Assembly: GCA_022711435.1 (NCBI GenBank)
Contig: JAKLFB010000007.1
Coordinates: 62,001-126,000, forward strand
Length of the DNA: 64,000 bases
DNA from: Verrucomicrobiota bacterium
GTDB taxonomy: Bacteria > Verrucomicrobiota > Verrucomicrobiia > Limisphaerales > UBA1319
Reading direction: 5' to 3'
Of the stretch, positions 23,894 through 31,726 are shown in pieces. Every line of letters begins with the position of its first letter. Position 1 is the stretch's first letter. A program made the position numbers and the translations under genes. The notes under the pieces are model-generated. The model was given only the letters and a program-made list of their open reading frames with translations, did no database searches and was not told the origin of the DNA.

Positions 23894-25246
23894 TCACTCC
23901 TCGTCCAGCCGGTTTTCCCACAGGTATTTCTTCGTCTCGCTCACGAGGACCTTGCTCAGCAACAGGAGCGAGACCAGGTTGGGAATCGCCATCATCGCGT
24001 TGGCCGCGTCGGCAAAATCCCAGATCGGTTTGAGCGGCACCATGGCGCCGAGAAGGACGGCCAGCACCCAGAGCCACCGGAAAGGCTTGCTGGCCCGGCT
24101 GCCGGCCAGGTACTCGATCGCTTTCTCGCCGTAATACGACCAGCCGATGAGCGTCGAGAAAACGAACGTGAGGAGACCAAAAGCCAGCAGGATCGGGCCG
24201 ATGTGGTGGAGCTGGGCGAAAGTCGTTTTGGCCAGGTCGGCCCCTTTCAGCCCCGACGTCCACATCCCGGTATTGACGATGGCCAGGCCGGTCAGCAGGC
24301 AGATCACAACCGTGTCCCAGAAAGTCCCGCTCGAGGAGACCAGGGCCTGCCGCACCGGATTCCTCGTTTGAGCCGCGGCCGCAACAATCGGGGCGCTGCC
24401 CATGCCGGATTCGTTGGAGAACAAGCCGCGGGCGACGCCGTAGCGGATGGCCTCCTTCATGCCGGCGCCGACAAAGCCCCCGACCGCGGCCTGGCCGGTG
24501 AAGGCGCTGTTCAAGATCAGCATGATGGTCTGGGGAATGGTCTCCCATTTCCAGATCAGCAGCGCGACGCAGCCCGCAACGTAAACGACGGCCATGACCG
24601 GCACCAGCCTCTTGCAGACCCGGGCGATGCTCCTGATGCCGCCGAGAATGACCAGGCCGGTCAGCGCCGCAATCGCGCTCCCCGTCAGCCACCGCGGCAG
24701 GCCGAAGGCGCTCTGGGCCATTTCGGCGATCGAGTTCGCCTGCACCATGTTGCCGATGCCGAACGAGGCGATCACCGTCATCGCCGCAAAAAGAATGGCC
24801 AGCCATTTGAGGTTCAAAGCCCGCTCGAGCACATACATGGGCCCGCCGGCCATGCTGCCGTCCGGTTGAACGATCCGGTATTTGACCGCCAGCAGCGCCT
24901 CGCCGTATTTGGTGGCGATGCCGAACACGCCCGTCAGCCACATCCACATCACCGCCCCGGGACCGCCAGCCGCGATGGCGGTGGCGACGCCGACAATGTT
25001 GCCGGTCCCGATGGTGGCCGCGAGGGCCGTGGTCAAGGCGCCGAACTGGCTGACGTCGCCGGCCCCCTCCCCGTCCCGAGAAAGGGAGATCCGGATCGCC
25101 CGCAGGATGTAGCGCTGGATGAAACGAAGCCGGAACGTCAGGAACAGATGGGTGCCGACCAGCAGGATCAGCATGGGCGGGCCCCAGACGATATCGTTGA
25201 TCCTTGCGATTGCGCCGGCGATCCATGCCATGCCATCGGTTGTCAT
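23894..25246 (-). CDS. Sodium:alanine symporter (AGCS family)
   Basis: A 450-aa polytopic inner-membrane protein from the ATG at 25246. Family signatures: 'GALTTALAATIGTGNIVGVATAIAAGGPGAVMWMW', 'GEALLAVKYR', 'GGPMYVLERAL', 'RYGVARGLFSNESGMGSAPIVAAAA', 'FSTLIGWSYYGEKAIEYL'. It would import alanine or glycine with Na+. The upstream 188 bp lie back to back with the first Gfo/Idh/MocA gene and must hold both promoters. No functional link to cmr is evident. Confidence 0.95.
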   Translation of the reverse strand: MTTDGMAWIAGAIARINDIVWGPPMLILLVGTHLFLTFRLRFIQRYILRAIRISLSRDGEGAGDVSQFGALTTALAATIGTGNIVGVATAIAAGGPGAVMWMWLTGVFGIATKYGEALLAVKYRIVQPDGSMAGGPMYVLERALNLKWLAILFAAMTVIASFGIGNMVQANSIAEMAQSAFGLPRWLTGSAIAALTGLVILGGIRSIARVCKRLVPVMAVVYVAGCVALLIWKWETIPQTIMLILNSAFTGQAAVGGFVGAGMKEAIRYGVARGLFSNESGMGSAPIVAAAAQTRNPVRQALVSSSGTFWDTVVICLLTGLAIVNTGMWTSGLKGADLAKTTFAQLHHIGPILLAFGLLTFVFSTLIGWSYYGEKAIEYLAGSRASKPFRWLWVLAVLLGAMVPLKPIWDFADAANAMMAIPNLVSLLLLSKVLVSETKKYLWENRLDEE

Positions 25247-25434
25247 TGGATCGAGCCTATCAGGGGCTCCGGTTCGATTCGAGGATTCTTGGCATCCAAT
25301 CGCAATTTCTTGTCGAGGCTGGAATCGAGCCTCCTTTTGGATTGGAGCTGGCGGCGCAGAACCAGCCGTCCGAGGAGTGCATGGGTTCTCGATGGCATTG
25401 ACCTCGAGCCGGTCGAGCCGCGATAATCGAGCCG

Positions 25435-26997
25435 ATGAAGCCACGATTGTCAGCCCGCCATGAATGGGGCTCCGTGCCGGCGCCGATCGGTTTCGCCGGA
25501 CGCCCGGTCTCGATCGATCGATCGCGCCAGCTGTGCCGGCGGCGGTTCCTCGCAACCGTGGCCGGCGGCGCCGGCCTGATGATCCTTCCCTCTGCGCGGA
25601 CTGCATTCGGCGCTCGGGCAAACGAGCGGCTTCGGCTGGCGGTCGTGGGGATGGCCGGCTATGGCGCCTGGCATGGATTCGGCGAATCGCTCCACACCCT
25701 GGGGAACGTCAGGTATGCCGTTTCGTGTGACGTGGATCAGCGGAAGGTGCAAAGGGTTTACGAGCTGTGGGCGAAGCGGGCCGAGGAATGGGCCGGGTCG
25801 AACCAGCCGGAGCAACGCAAGGCCGCCGCAGAGTATTACGGCCCGCTGGCCGCCCGGAAGCCTCCGCTCTACGCCGACTTCCGACGCATGTTCGACGAGG
25901 CGGCAGACCAGTTCGACGCCGTGGTCGTCGCCACGCCGGATCACACCCACGCGATCATCGCGGCGGCGGCGTTGCGGGCCGGCAAACCGGTGTTTGCCGA
26001 AAAGCCGCTCACGATCAGCGCCCACGAGGCGCGCGCTCTCCATCGCCTGGCCCGCGAACGCAAGCTGCCCACGCAGATCAATACAGGAGGAGCCGCCAGC
26101 CGCGGCTTCCGGCGCGGGGTCGAGTTAATCCGGGAAGGCCTCCTCGGCGATGTGCGCGAGGTCCACATGTTTTTCAGCCGGGGCGGGCGGAACTTCCAAT
26201 CGCCTCCGCGGGGCAGGCAGGCGACGCCCCAGGAGCTGAACTGGGACTGCTGGCTGGCCCAGGTCCGATGGCGCGACTACCACCCCGAATGGATCAACCG
26301 CATTGCATGGCGCGACACCAGCATTGGCGAGCTGGGCAACTTCGGGCCGCATACGGCCAACATGGCCTTCATGGCGCTGAACGTGAAAGACCTCTGGACC
26401 CGGGGAAGCCGGGGCGAACGGATTCGCGTCACAGCGGAATGTTCGGAGGCCAACCAATTGTCCTATCCGCGCTGGGAGAAGATCCGGTGGGAGGTGCCGG
26501 CCCGCGGCCCGCTGCCGCCCGTCGCCTTCACTTGGCACCATGGTTATCCGCCCGACTACGCGCCCGGCTCTCGACAGCTCCTCGAGGGCATCCTTCGCGA
26601 TCACGGCGTGCCGGAGACGGAGTTTGCGGATTTTCTACCGTCGGCGGGCTGCCTGATCCAGGGCAGGGAAGGGCTGCTGGCCACAACCAGCCACAACACG
26701 ACCGTCCTCCTGCTGCCCGAGCCGAAGTTCGAGCACGTCGATCTGGGCCGGCTGCATACGCTGCCCGCCGTGCAAAACCAGTATCAGGAATGGATCGACG
26801 CCTGCCGCGGGAGCCAGACTCCTCTGGCCCGCTTCGAGCACGCCGCGCCGTTCGCGGAGTTTCTCGCCGTCGGCAGCCTCGCCACGCGTTTTCCCGGCGA
26901 GCCGATCGAGTTCGAGCCGGAAACGGGGCAGATCACGAACCACGCACGGGCAGCAGCCTTTCTCGAATACGATTACCGGAAGGGCTATGCCATCTGA
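25435..26997 (+). CDS. Tat-exported Gfo/Idh/MocA family oxidoreductase
   Basis: A 520-aa protein with a twin-arginine signal ('CRRRFLATVAGGAGLMILP'), then a Rossmann domain starting 'LRLAVVGMAGYGAWH' and 'VVVATPDHTHAIIAAAALRAGKPVFAEKPLT'. EKP (189-191) supplies the catalytic lysine of the family. The C-terminal dimerisation domain carries 'NWDCWLAQVRWRDYHPEW' and 'NFGPHTANMAFMAL', typical of the secreted Bacteroidetes/Verrucomicrobia/Planctomycete group. It probably performs NAD(P)-dependent sugar or inositol oxidoreduction in the periplasm. The start is uncertain, since the twin-Arg lies at about residue 35. It is followed 47 bp later by a paralogue. Confidence 0.88.
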   Translation: MKPRLSARHEWGSVPAPIGFAGRPVSIDRSRQLCRRRFLATVAGGAGLMILPSARTAFGARANERLRLAVVGMAGYGAWHGFGESLHTLGNVRYAVSCDVDQRKVQRVYELWAKRAEEWAGSNQPEQRKAAAEYYGPLAARKPPLYADFRRMFDEAADQFDAVVVATPDHTHAIIAAAALRAGKPVFAEKPLTISAHEARALHRLARERKLPTQINTGGAASRGFRRGVELIREGLLGDVREVHMFFSRGGRNFQSPPRGRQATPQELNWDCWLAQVRWRDYHPEWINRIAWRDTSIGELGNFGPHTANMAFMALNVKDLWTRGSRGERIRVTAECSEANQLSYPRWEKIRWEVPARGPLPPVAFTWHHGYPPDYAPGSRQLLEGILRDHGVPETEFADFLPSAGCLIQGREGLLATTSHNTTVLLLPEPKFEHVDLGRLHTLPAVQNQYQEWIDACRGSQTPLARFEHAAPFAEFLAVGSLATRFPGEPIEFEPETGQITNHARAAAFLEYDYRKGYAI

Positions 26998-27044
26998 GAG
27001 CGTGCTTGGGGGTTTCCACACACGATCCAAGACAATCTGCGAAG

Positions 27045-28520
27045 ATGAAAACCCAGCTCCATCGCCGTTCGTTTCTGGCCCGGCTTTTGGGAGGCGCTGC
27101 CGGCCTGCTGATCCTTCCCTCGGCTCAAATGGCCCGCGCCTTCCCGGCCAACGAGCGCCTGCGGCTGGCGGTGTTCGGCGCGATGTATAACGCCGAGCAT
27201 TTCCTGACGGCGTTCCACATCTACAATGCCGACCTGGTGGCGGTCTGCAATCCCGACCAGCGGAAAATACCCGGCATTGTTCAGAGGTGGGAGGAGACGG
27301 CGCAAAAGCTCGGCGCCAGCGCGAAAGCGGACGAGCAGCGGGCGGGCGAGCGATACCGCCGCCTGGCCCGGCTCGAGGGGCTCGGGATCTATGCGGACAT
27401 TCGGCGGATGTTCGACGAGATGGGCGGCCGGATCGACGCGCTGGTGGTCTCCGATTACGACCATTTCCACGGCGTCGCCTGCGGAGCGGCCTTGCGGTCC
27501 GGGAAGCCGGTCTGCAGCGAGCGCCCGCTCGGGCTGACCATCCGCGACGCACGCCACCTGCGCGCGCTAGCCGCCCAGTCCCGGCTCCCGACTGTCTACC
27601 GCAGCCCCGGCACGGCCGCCGGCCCGTTCCGCCGCGCCCTCGAGCTGGTCGAGGACGGCGCCATCGGCACGGTCAAGGAGGTCCACGTCTGGTTCGACCG
27701 CGGCGGACCGGACCGCGACGCGCCGCCCCAGGGCCGGCAGCCGGCGCCCGAAGGGCTGGATTGGGACCTTTGGCTGGGGCCGCTCCCGTGGCGCGACTAC
27801 CATCCGGATTGGATGGCTTACTCGCACTGGCGGGAGACCTGCAATGGCGGCCTCGGCGTGTTCGGAATGCACACGAGCATCTTCCCTTTCCTCGCGCTCA
27901 AGATCCGGGACCTCTGGGACAGCCCCGGGGCCGAGATCCGCGTCTACGCGGACTGCTCCCGCCTGAACCGCGTTTCCTTCCCGCGCTGGGAGCGCGTGCG
28001 CTGGGAGATCCCCGCCCGCCACCGCATGCCCCCGGCGATCATCACCTGGCACCACGGGCCGGGGTTTGCGCCTGGCGCCCGGGAATGGATCCACGACATC
28101 CTCCGCCGGCACGGAGTCGCGAAGGCGGAGGAGGCTGACGCCTTGATGAAAACCGCGGGCTCGATCCTGGTTGGGTCCGACGGCGTCCTGGTCGCGGACG
28201 ACCACAGCGTCCGCGTGACGGCCCTGCCGAAAGAGCGGTTCGCCAACATCAACGTCGACCGCCCGCAGCGCACTGCCGAATCGCGCGGGATCTACTCCGA
28301 CTGGATCGACGCCTGCCGCGGCGCCTCGCCGCGCATCCTGGCGAATTTCGAGAACGGCGGCCGCCTCAGCGAGCTGGTCATGCTCGGCAACATCGCCACG
28401 CTGTTCCCCGGCCAAACGCTGGCCTACAACACCGTGGCGGGACAGATTGCCAACCTTGCCGAAGCCAACCAGAAGCTTTCGTTTCAATACCGCGAAGGCT
28501 GGCGCTCGCCTGAGCCTTGA
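27045..28520 (+). CDS. Gfo/Idh/MocA-like paralogue with degenerate cofactor and catalytic motifs
   Basis: A 491-aa tandem paralogue of the preceding gene. It has a twin-arginine-like signal ('LHRRSFLARLLGGAAGLLILP') and the same domain plan. The dinucleotide-binding loop reads 'LAVFGAMYNAEHF' without the GxGxxG spacing. The catalytic EKP is 'ERP' (159-161), so the lysine has become arginine. The C-terminal half keeps 'DWDLWLGPLPWRDYHPDW' and 'FGMHTSIFPFLAL'. It may be a non-catalytic or substrate-binding homologue. Its 3' end overlaps the convergent gene at 28484 by 37 bp. Confidence 0.85.
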   Translation: MKTQLHRRSFLARLLGGAAGLLILPSAQMARAFPANERLRLAVFGAMYNAEHFLTAFHIYNADLVAVCNPDQRKIPGIVQRWEETAQKLGASAKADEQRAGERYRRLARLEGLGIYADIRRMFDEMGGRIDALVVSDYDHFHGVACGAALRSGKPVCSERPLGLTIRDARHLRALAAQSRLPTVYRSPGTAAGPFRRALELVEDGAIGTVKEVHVWFDRGGPDRDAPPQGRQPAPEGLDWDLWLGPLPWRDYHPDWMAYSHWRETCNGGLGVFGMHTSIFPFLALKIRDLWDSPGAEIRVYADCSRLNRVSFPRWERVRWEIPARHRMPPAIITWHHGPGFAPGAREWIHDILRRHGVAKAEEADALMKTAGSILVGSDGVLVADDHSVRVTALPKERFANINVDRPQRTAESRGIYSDWIDACRGASPRILANFENGGRLSELVMLGNIATLFPGQTLAYNTVAGQIANLAEANQKLSFQYREGWRSPEP

Positions 28521-29878
28521 GGCGGCCCGCCGGCCTGCGGCGCAGCCAAGCCCGGCCCCGCCGACGGCCGCGCCACCCCGGGGGCCGTCGATCGGAGCTG
28601 GAGCTCCACGTAATCGATCTCGCCCCGATCGCCGCCCTCGGGGGTGATATCGACCGCAATCTCGTCGCCTTCCCCCAGCGCGACGCTCTCGATCGTGTGC
28701 GTCTTCCATGCGTTGTCGTCCGCCGATGCCGTCCAGGACGCGCCTTGCGGAACGCCATTGACACGCAGGGCGAATGCCGCGGCCCCGCCCCCCGCGTCGA
28801 GATATCGAATGCCCACGTCGTGCCGGCCGGACCGGGCCGCATAGATCTCGTGGAACCGATTGCGAATGGCGCCTTTCGATGCCCCGGCCGCTCGGACGGA
28901 CAATGATTGCGAGGCGGCCCTTCCCGCTAAAACCGGCGCGGCGTTCTCGAGCGCGCCGAAGTTCTCCGCTTCCATGCGGATGGTTCGGCGAACGCCGGGC
29001 AGCGCCAGCTTTCGCTTCTTTTCCATCAGGCTCTCGAGCTTTTGGGGATCGCACTCCTCGTCGCCCGTCAGGAGGGAGTAAGCAATGGTCGCATCGGAGA
29101 CATCGGCACGCCCCACGGCCTGGATTCTGGAGTGCACCCAGCGCAGCCGCTCGTCGCTCGAATCCTGCATCCACTGGAACATCGCCCATTGCTTTGGGGT
29201 GGACGATGTCCGCGTGGAAGGGGCCAGCAGATGGCCGGGCCGGACTTGAATCCAACGGATCCCGAGGCCGATCAGATCCCGCTTGGTGCAGCCTTCGATG
29301 GGGCGCTTGCGGCCGAAGCCGTCGTTCCACACGCTGTGCGAAAGGCAGTAGACGAACCGCCTTTTCGCTGGATCGGCGGCCCGGATCCCCGCATATGGCA
29401 CATCCATCGGGCCCGCCAGCAAATACCAGAGCGGGTCTTCGGCTGACGAGGCGTTGACCGACTCCGTGACGCTCCGGATCGCGCCGGCGAGGTCGGTGCG
29501 GCAGTTCTTCAGAACGGAGGAGGGGATGCGGTATCGCTCGGCCGCGCCCAGCACGCTGGCGTTCATTTCGCTCTCGAAGCGCGAGTCGTTGTAGTTGGTG
29601 ATGTTGTTGAAATCGATATGGACCAGCTTCTCCTTGACTCCGAACGCATCGAGGATGGCGATCACAACCGGAAAGGCGCCCCAATCATCCTCGTCGTTGA
29701 AGTTGCCGTCGTGGCTGAGCGCGATGCGGCCGTGGAAGAGCTGGCCGTCAAAGGGCTGCGCGCCAGCCGCCGGGGCGGCCGCGGCGGGCGCCGGTCCATC
29801 GGATTGGCCCTGCGCTCGGGGGCAGAGCGGCAGCAGAAAGCCCAAGACAATGCCCGTCAGCCATAGCGTGTTTCTCAT
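28484..29878 (-). CDS. Secreted nucleoside hydrolase-like protein with C-terminal carbohydrate-binding-like domain
   Basis: A 464-aa protein with a signal peptide ('MRNTLWLTGIVLGFLLPL') and a Pro/Ala linker. A domain then starts 'ALSHDGNFNDEDDWGAFPVVIAIL', which resembles the metal-binding start of nucleoside-hydrolase-like folds (DGNxxDxDD). The last 170 residues begin 'TIRMEAENFGALENAAPV' and contain 'GRHDVGIRYLDAGG', the pattern of CBM6/35-type carbohydrate-binding modules. The natural substrate is unknown. It overlaps the GH2 fragment upstream by ATGA. Confidence 0.7.
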   Translation of the reverse strand: MRNTLWLTGIVLGFLLPLCPRAQGQSDGPAPAAAAPAAGAQPFDGQLFHGRIALSHDGNFNDEDDWGAFPVVIAILDAFGVKEKLVHIDFNNITNYNDSRFESEMNASVLGAAERYRIPSSVLKNCRTDLAGAIRSVTESVNASSAEDPLWYLLAGPMDVPYAGIRAADPAKRRFVYCLSHSVWNDGFGRKRPIEGCTKRDLIGLGIRWIQVRPGHLLAPSTRTSSTPKQWAMFQWMQDSSDERLRWVHSRIQAVGRADVSDATIAYSLLTGDEECDPQKLESLMEKKRKLALPGVRRTIRMEAENFGALENAAPVLAGRAASQSLSVRAAGASKGAIRNRFHEIYAARSGRHDVGIRYLDAGGGAAAFALRVNGVPQGASWTASADDNAWKTHTIESVALGEGDEIAVDITPEGGDRGEIDYVELQLRSTAPGVARPSAGPGLAAPQAGGPPQGSGERQPSRY

Positions 29879-30417
29879 AAATCGCTATCGAAATGGAAAC
29901 GATCCAACACCGGCAAGGCATTCTTGGCCGTGTCAATAGAACACCACTTTGTCCATCTGCACGTTGCGGTCGGCCACGCCGGGGATGTAACGGTCGTTGA
30001 CGAACACCAGGCCCAACTCGTGCGCACCCTGTCCGTCACATCCAATTCAAACGGCTCGTATCCGCCGAAGCAGCCGCCCACCGCATCGCCGTTGAGAAGA
30101 ACACGGCTGTTGAACTTCACGCCTCCAAAGCGCAGCTTCACCCGCTGGCCGCGCATCGCGGCGGGCACGGTGACCGTCCGCCGGAACCAAGCCCGCTGGT
30201 AATCGTGGCCGCGCAGCATGCCCGGGACCGCGAACGGCTTCCAGCCGGAAGCGGGCGGCTCGGGCGAGAGATCCTGCACGATATGGTATTCCCAGGAGCC
30301 GTTCAGGTCGAGGACATCGCGGGGCGCGGCGCTCGCATGAAGCCCCGCGGCAACCAGCAGAATCGCAGCCAGCCGAAAGAAGTTCAGAAGTTGCATGGCA
30401 GCAGGATAGTCGTTCAC
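29875..30417 (-). pseudogene. Broken GH2 sugar-binding-domain fragment
   Basis: The ORF starts with a signal peptide and 'LDLNGSWEYHI', then 'GWKPFAVPGMLRGHDYQRAWFRRTVTVP' and 'KLRFGGVKFNSRVLLNGDAVGG' and 'GYEPFELDVTDRVRT'. That is the N-terminal jelly roll of GH2 enzymes. After VRT (around 30020-30030) the frame yields nonsense. The +1 frame restores a coherent stretch, 'ELGLVFVNDRYIPGVADRNV' then 'QMDKVVFY' and stop at about 29937. The catalytic barrel is missing entirely. I read this as a frameshifted, truncated remnant rather than a functional protein. Confidence 0.7.
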
Positions 30418-30454
30418 TCGCGATGCCCCGCCGGCATGCCGAACCAGCCGCGCA

Positions 30455-31522
30455 TCATCGGGTTGATTCCGCTCGCGACGGCGGAAACGCAGCCGTCATC
30501 TTTCGATAGAACAGGTCGAAGGTCCCGTCGCGGTCCATGGCGTGAACCCGCACGATTTGCCCGCGGCCCTTGCCGGGCTGGTAGAGCATATCCCAGTGGA
30601 CATTCGGGGCGGAAACGACTTCCCACTTCGCCAGACCCGGTTCCGCCAGGGCCGCAATGTCCCCCAAGTCGAAGAAGCCCTTCGTCGGCGATTGAAAACC
30701 GGGGCTGCGCAGTCGGAATTCGTGCAGGTACTTTCCCAGCTCCCCGCACGGCTTCAGCCGCTGTTCCGATTCGGCCATCGGACATGTGAGGTGTGTCCCC
30801 GTGTCGAACAGGATCAGCGGCAAATCGGACGCGAACAGGATCCGCACCGCCTTGAGATCGTTATACACATTAAAGTTCCAGCATTTCTCCGGCCAGAACT
30901 GGGTCCGCCCGTGCCAGAAGACTGCCACCTTGGCCGCGATCTCCGGACGCTTCAGCCACGCGGCCGCGACATCGGTGCATGCGCCCAGCGAGATGATCCA
31001 GAGCGGGGTTTGCTCGTCCTTCGCCAGCGCCCGCTCGATCAGGAAATCGACGCCTTCCGACTCGACGGGCAAGGCAGAGTATTGGAATGGCGACGCCCCC
31101 CGCTTGACCGGAAAGCGGCCCGCCATGCCCGCTTTCTCCAAAATGGCGCGGATGGCATCGACAGATTTCGCGATGCCGCCGGGCCCGCCCGAATCGCCGA
31201 AGTGGGCGCCGACGAAGCCTTCGATCCTGAACCTGTCCTGGGCCGCCAACGCCATGGCGATCGCGTAGCGGTCGTCGATCTCGCAAGCGGCATCGGTGTC
31301 AATCACCACCCGGAGCCGCTGGCCCGCCGGCGGCCATCGGGGTACGATCCGCTCGGCGGCAGAGACGGCCGCGGCAAGCGCAAGCATGAATGCCCCCGCC
31401 CTCAGCCGCCCGGCCAACCTCCGAGCCGCCCCAGCGAGCACGACGAGAAAGCCTGGGCCGGAGGACAGCGCCGGTCCGGCAGCCGTTCTTAAAACTCCCG
31501 CAACGCGGAACATCGGAGCCAT
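30455..31522 (-). CDS. Inosine-uridine preferring nucleoside hydrolase family protein
   Basis: Up to 355 aa. 'LRVVIDTDAACEIDDRYAIAMAL' contains the DTD...DD calcium-binding start of the family (canonical DTDxGxDD, here with an insertion-like AACEI). 'PLWIISLGACTDVAAAW' and 'HLTCPMAE' fit the downstream strands. A shorter start at 31387 (MLALAAAVSAAE) would give a minimal signal peptide; the longer start has a long basic stretch. It may hydrolyse nucleosides or other N-glycosides outside the cytoplasm. It resembles the 28484-29878 product only distantly. Confidence 0.75.
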   Translation of the reverse strand: MAPMFRVAGVLRTAAGPALSSGPGFLVVLAGAARRLAGRLRAGAFMLALAAAVSAAERIVPRWPPAGQRLRVVIDTDAACEIDDRYAIAMALAAQDRFRIEGFVGAHFGDSGGPGGIAKSVDAIRAILEKAGMAGRFPVKRGASPFQYSALPVESEGVDFLIERALAKDEQTPLWIISLGACTDVAAAWLKRPEIAAKVAVFWHGRTQFWPEKCWNFNVYNDLKAVRILFASDLPLILFDTGTHLTCPMAESEQRLKPCGELGKYLHEFRLRSPGFQSPTKGFFDLGDIAALAEPGLAKWEVVSAPNVHWDMLYQPGKGRGQIVRVHAMDRDGTFDLFYRKMTAAFPPSRAESTR

Positions 31523-31594
31523 TCAGCCATGCTGCCAGGAGCGCGCGCCCATTGTAAAGCTCCGCGACCGCTCCGCACGGCTTCAGGGAAACAT

Positions 31595-31722
31595 CAATGG
31601 GGTCGCATCTAAATAGTTGACATATGAGGCCAAGGGGATGAAATGGAGGCGCGGCACGATTGCTGCGGGAAGCACCGACGCAGCACGTTGTTTCTGGCAA
31701 CTTTTTAGATGCGACTCCATTG
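31595..31722. repeat. 128-bp inverted-repeat element, RAYT-type ends (non-autonomous)
   Basis: Left end CAATGGGGTCGCATCTAAAT (31595 onward) and right end at 31698-31722 are 25-bp inverted repeats matching at 23 of 25 positions. The interior holds a second small palindrome (GCTGCG...CGCAGC). The CAATGGGGTC start is shared with the right end of the RAYT element at 2530, so this looks like a REPIN/MITE mobilised by a RAYT. The right repeat contains the first in-frame ATG (31709) of the following gene. Confidence 0.8.
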
Positions 31723-31726
31723 GTTC

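Noticed and set aside
31709..31726. ATG at 31709 as start of the beta-helix gene
   Set aside because: It lies inside the inverted repeat of the 128-bp element; a downstream ATG is more plausible.
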